A program made the position numbers and the translations under genes. Of a stretch of 64,000 nucleotides of DNA, positions 61,589 to 64,000 are shown piece after piece. The notes beneath the pieces are model-generated. The model saw only the letters and a list, made by a program, of their open reading frames with translations. It was not told the origin of the DNA and did not search any database. Source of the DNA: CAVUNY01 sp963768585 (GTDB lineage Bacteria; Chloroflexota; Anaerolineae; Anaerolineales; Anaerolineaceae); assembly GCA_963768585.1 (NCBI GenBank), contig CAVYIF010000016.1:248001-312000 (forward strand). The letters run 5' to 3'. Numbering within the stretch: position 1 is the first letter of the stretch; each line of letters starts with the position of its first letter.

Positions 61589-62475
61589 TCCGTGATTTCT
61601 GCCGCGGCGATCCCCGCTTCGCCCGCTACCGAATACAGCAGAATCGTGCGCCCAGCTTCTTCATAAATGCCCGGATCGCGCAGCTGGCGCACCCGTTCCG
61701 GGGCCCAACCCCGCTCAGAAGCCAGCAGAGGCAGTTCAACGCCCTCATACGTCATTTCCGGGGCGAGTACTTCACCTGGCGGCGAAGCCTGCCACTGGCG
61801 CCAATCGGGGCGCAGATCGACCGTCGCGCGCAGGATGCGCTCCGGGCAGTCGCCGGCATTGCTGTAATAAATGTACAGCGTGGATCCTTTGAGCTGTACG
61901 GCGGTGTGGCGCATTGCCCGGTTGAAAAGCACCGGCCCGCGCTCGAAAGCGCTCATACCGTCCAGCGAACGGTAGAAGATGCCCGGCATGCCCAGGGCGT
62001 AGGTCGCCTCCTGCCACTGAAAAACGCGGAAGTAGGGTGCACCCAATATTTCTCGATCTGCGGTAAAGTGGATGCCATCGTCCGAAAGGGAAACAAAAGA
62101 ATACTGGTGGGCCGCTTCCAGGTTGGTTTCTGTTACTTCCGGGGCATGGCGCACCGGGCCGTGGAAATACATGCGCAGCTTGCGCGCAGCATGGTCGATG
62201 TGCACATCCGGGGAGGCAATGTGATCGTTGCAGCGCGTCTCTTCGACCCGCAGCGTGCCGCCCGGATAGATTTTCCAGGGGCCTTCCAGCCGGTCGGCGT
62301 AGGCCAGGCGGATGAAAGCGCCTTTATGGTGGCCAAAATAAAGGTAATAACGCCCGAGGGGGTTGGGCAGCCAATCGGGAACGCGGATCAACGAAGGGCC
62401 GTTGATATTCGTCCCAATCGAGGTGCTCAGTTCAGGATAAATCAGAGGGTTGTTTTCAAAACGTTTGAGGTTCAT
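61585..62475 (-). CDS. Five-bladed beta-propeller, glycoside-hydrolase-like protein
   Basis: 296 residues. The opening PLIYPELSTSIGTNINGPSLIRVPDWLPNPLGRYYLYFGHHKGAFIRLAYADRLEGPW has the acidic-turn and LYFxxH...LAYxxxLxGPW pattern of GH43/GH32/GH130-type propellers. Repeated blades are visible (VSLSDDGIHF, RHTAVQLKGSTLYIYYSN). The catalytic acids cannot be assigned. It is likely cytosolic; no signal peptide. It is followed by the MATE-like gene with an overlap. A stable hairpin separates it from the gene upstream. Confidence 0.6.
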   Translation of the reverse strand: MNLKRFENNPLIYPELSTSIGTNINGPSLIRVPDWLPNPLGRYYLYFGHHKGAFIRLAYADRLEGPWKIYPGGTLRVEETRCNDHIASPDVHIDHAARKLRMYFHGPVRHAPEVTETNLEAAHQYSFVSLSDDGIHFTADREILGAPYFRVFQWQEATYALGMPGIFYRSLDGMSAFERGPVLFNRAMRHTAVQLKGSTLYIYYSNAGDCPERILRATVDLRPDWRQWQASPPGEVLAPEMTYEGVELPLLASERGWAPERVRQLRDPGIYEEAGRTILLYSVAGEAGIAAAEITE

Positions 62476-62506
62476 TGGGCCGTACCTTTAGGGCATGCGG
62501 TTAAGC

Positions 62507-62540
62507 AACAGCCAGATGCGATCGATCGCATCTGGCTGTT
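62507..62540. terminator. Perfect 17-bp inverted repeat after an unidentified gene
   Basis: AACAGCCAGATGCGATC (62507-62523) and its exact complement (62524-62540) touch without a loop base between them. It lies 9 bases past the stop of the minus-strand gene ending at 62550 and about 30 bases before the start of the propeller gene. No long T-run, so it may act as a hairpin terminator or an RNA end-protector. Confidence 0.6.
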
Positions 62541-62549
62541 TTCAAGCCT

Positions 62550-64000
62550 TTATGAAAAATTTAAGCGCAGCATTTGATCGCCGTAGCCGATATCCATGAC
62601 CTCGGCAGGGAAGGCAGCATCCACAAATGGGCCTTCAAAGCGCTTTGAAAAGCGCAGTGGGAGTGCTGCGCCGTTGCGCTGCAGGGGACCGCTCCAATCA
62701 AATTCGAGCAGGTCGCCGCGCAGAGTTTGCCATTCGACCGCCAGTCCTTCCACCTTTACCGGTTTCGCCAGTACATTGTTGTAGAAATCTGCGAAATCTC
62801 CGTCGGTCGTTCGGCGCCCCATTTGCACCAGCCAGGCTGTTTGGGTGCCCGGCGCGATCAGTTCAAAATAGGCATCATCGCCGTTTTCGACCAGGCTAAA
62901 TCCGTCGGAAGCGTAGATTGCCAGGTAGCCATTGTTTTTCCGCGCAAATGCCCAACCTTTTTCAAGACGGTACTCGTCGAAGGCAAAAGTCGGGAAATAG
63001 GCGTGCGAATAACCCAGGCGTTCGTTTTCAGACAGTTGAAAGAGGCTGATCAGGGCATCCTGCCACTGTGCAACCCGCGGCAGGGCGCCGCTGCCGCACC
63101 ACTTTCCGGCCTGGCGCTGATCGGATTGATTCAAGGCTGTGGGATGGCTGCTGAATACCACGGCTTCTGGCCCAAGGGTAGCCTGCCAGGGATGAACCAT
63201 CCCACCCCAGTCGCCGGACTGGTAATCTTGCAGAGATGACAGCATGAAGTCGGTGGTTTTGTATGCGACCTGGTTGACCTCCCAGTTTTCATCCGGGCGG
63301 GCGCTGTGCTCCATTGTCCATGCCCCTTCCGGTTTTTCGAGAGCGATCGAGCGCACCAATTCTGGCAGGCTGTATTCATTCGCCATGCCCAGGGAAAGGG
63401 CGCCAACCAGCTTCTTGTGATAACAACCCATCCCAAACAGCAGGCGGTTGAGCGAAGCTGCCGAGGTCAGCCGCCCGGTCTTCAACTGGCTGGGGATGGC
63501 TTCGATTTGGGGCGTGCCAAGCATGCCCTGAAATGAATACTGCGCCAGGGTAAAAGCGGTCTGGTCCAATAATACTGCCGCCAACTCGGCAATCGTATTA
63601 TCCCTGGCGAGGTCCGCCAGATGGGCCAGGGCACTCACCCTTTCATCCAGGTGAGCATTGCCATCCCGCCATCCGAGTTTTCCGCACTGCTGAAGCAGGG
63701 TTGTCAGGACTTCCTCACCCATTTTGCGCTCCTTGGCCCCCGTGCGTCCGGAGATATCGAAATGCCGCCGGCTGTATTGCTGTCCGGCCAGTACCTGGCA
63801 GGCAGCCAGAACCAGACGGTTGGTTTCACCCATTTCCAGCGGCCGGAACACTTTTTCCGGGCTGTATGGGAAAGCGGTAATCGCTGCCTCAATTTCCGGC
63901 AGCAAATCCGCCGGGAATTGCTTTTCTTTCGCCAGCCGGGTGACCATACCGATCAATCCCAGCAGGTCAATCAGGCAGCCGGTGCTGCGCTGCCGGACGC
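62550..64000 (-). CDS. Large protein of unknown function, 5' end outside the window
   Basis: At least 483 residues; the frame is open from a TTG at 63956 back to the window edge, so the N terminus is missing. The N-terminal half (LVLAACQVLAGQQYSRRHFD, then TSAASLNRLLFGMGCYHKK) looks like an alpha/alpha toroid, and the C-terminal half (PLRFSKRFEGPFVDAAFPAEVMDI) beta-rich, the layout of polysaccharide lyases and heparinase-like proteins. No motif I can name confirms it. The context of sulfatases, propeller and transporter supports carbohydrate use. Confidence 0.5.
   Translation of the reverse strand, partial: VRQRSTGCLIDLLGLIGMVTRLAKEKQFPADLLPEIEAAITAFPYSPEKVFRPLEMGETNRLVLAACQVLAGQQYSRRHFDISGRTGAKERKMGEEVLTTLLQQCGKLGWRDGNAHLDERVSALAHLADLARDNTIAELAAVLLDQTAFTLAQYSFQGMLGTPQIEAIPSQLKTGRLTSAASLNRLLFGMGCYHKKLVGALSLGMANEYSLPELVRSIALEKPEGAWTMEHSARPDENWEVNQVAYKTTDFMLSSLQDYQSGDWGGMVHPWQATLGPEAVVFSSHPTALNQSDQRQAGKWCGSGALPRVAQWQDALISLFQLSENERLGYSHAYFPTFAFDEYRLEKGWAFARKNNGYLAIYASDGFSLVENGDDAYFELIAPGTQTAWLVQMGRRTTDGDFADFYNNVLAKPVKVEGLAVEWQTLRGDLLEFDWSGPLQRNGAALPLRFSKRFEGPFVDAAFPAEVMDIGYGDQMLRLNFS

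Overview
The window reads as chromosome of a bacterium of the phylum Chloroflexota, most likely an anaerobic, non-photosynthetic Anaerolineae-type organism. This is inferred from the gene set. It contains several membrane-anchored proteins with long Thr/Pro-rich tails, an ECF sigma factor paired with a DUF5667/DUF5666 membrane protein, a GatCAB operon, a GerW-like protein outside any sporulation locus, oxygen-sensitive enzymes (a glycyl radical enzyme with its activase, and radical SAM proteins) and many sulfatase and peptidase genes. Most genes are GC-rich. A few are clearly AT-richer: 5.2-5.9, 22.4-22.9, 27.8-28.1, 40.8-44.0 and 55.7-56.0 kb.

Layout. 0-6.4 kb: 3' part of trpA, a PilZ protein, a YcaQ-like DNA glycosylase, a metal P-type ATPase, a PHP hydrolase and a DsrE-like protein. 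6.4-9.4 kb: two overlapping sulfatase genes. 9.7-18.2 kb: CBS protein, B12/radical SAM protein, small membrane proteins, biotin ligase, DNA gyrase A and an iron alcohol dehydrogenase. 18.2-22.9 kb: two serine beta-lactamase-fold hydrolases, a DUF692-like protein, a methyltransferase and a cupin. 23.1-27.7 kb: Thr/Pro-rich protein, gatC-gatA-gatB and an acetyltransferase. 28.2-32.9 kb: sigma/anti-sigma-like pair, HIT protein, greA and lysS. 32.9-44.7 kb: TupA-like ATP-grasp, L-ATC hydrolase family, DMT transporter, DUF4037, SDR, GerW-like protein, and glycosyltransferase-type membrane proteins. 44.7-50.1 kb: a minus-strand run of three M42 aminopeptidases with a substrate-binding lipoprotein. 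50.2-55.7 kb: a split chelatase (AAA+ plus VWA), a YjjG-like phosphatase, a third sulfatase and a HEAT-repeat protein. 55.7-64 kb: glycyl radical enzyme, a URO-D family gene, the activase, a MATE-like transporter, a beta-propeller glycosidase-like protein and an unidentified protein cut by the window edge.

Genes that plausibly work together: GatCAB (tRNA-dependent amidation); the M42 peptidases with the lipoprotein (peptide use); the ChlI-like and VWA proteins (a chelatase motor); and the glycyl radical enzyme, activase and URO-D protein (an anaerobic catabolic cassette of unknown substrate, next to sulfatase and glycosidase-like genes).

Two window-wide patterns stand out. First, several genes have a -10 box placed 6-8 bases before the start codon, as expected for leaderless mRNAs. 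Second, four genes (greA, a beta-lactamase, DUF692 and URO-D) carry five single-base frameshifts, mostly in short homopolymers, which look more like sequencing or assembly errors than decay. I found no tRNA, rRNA, CRISPR array or insertion sequence.
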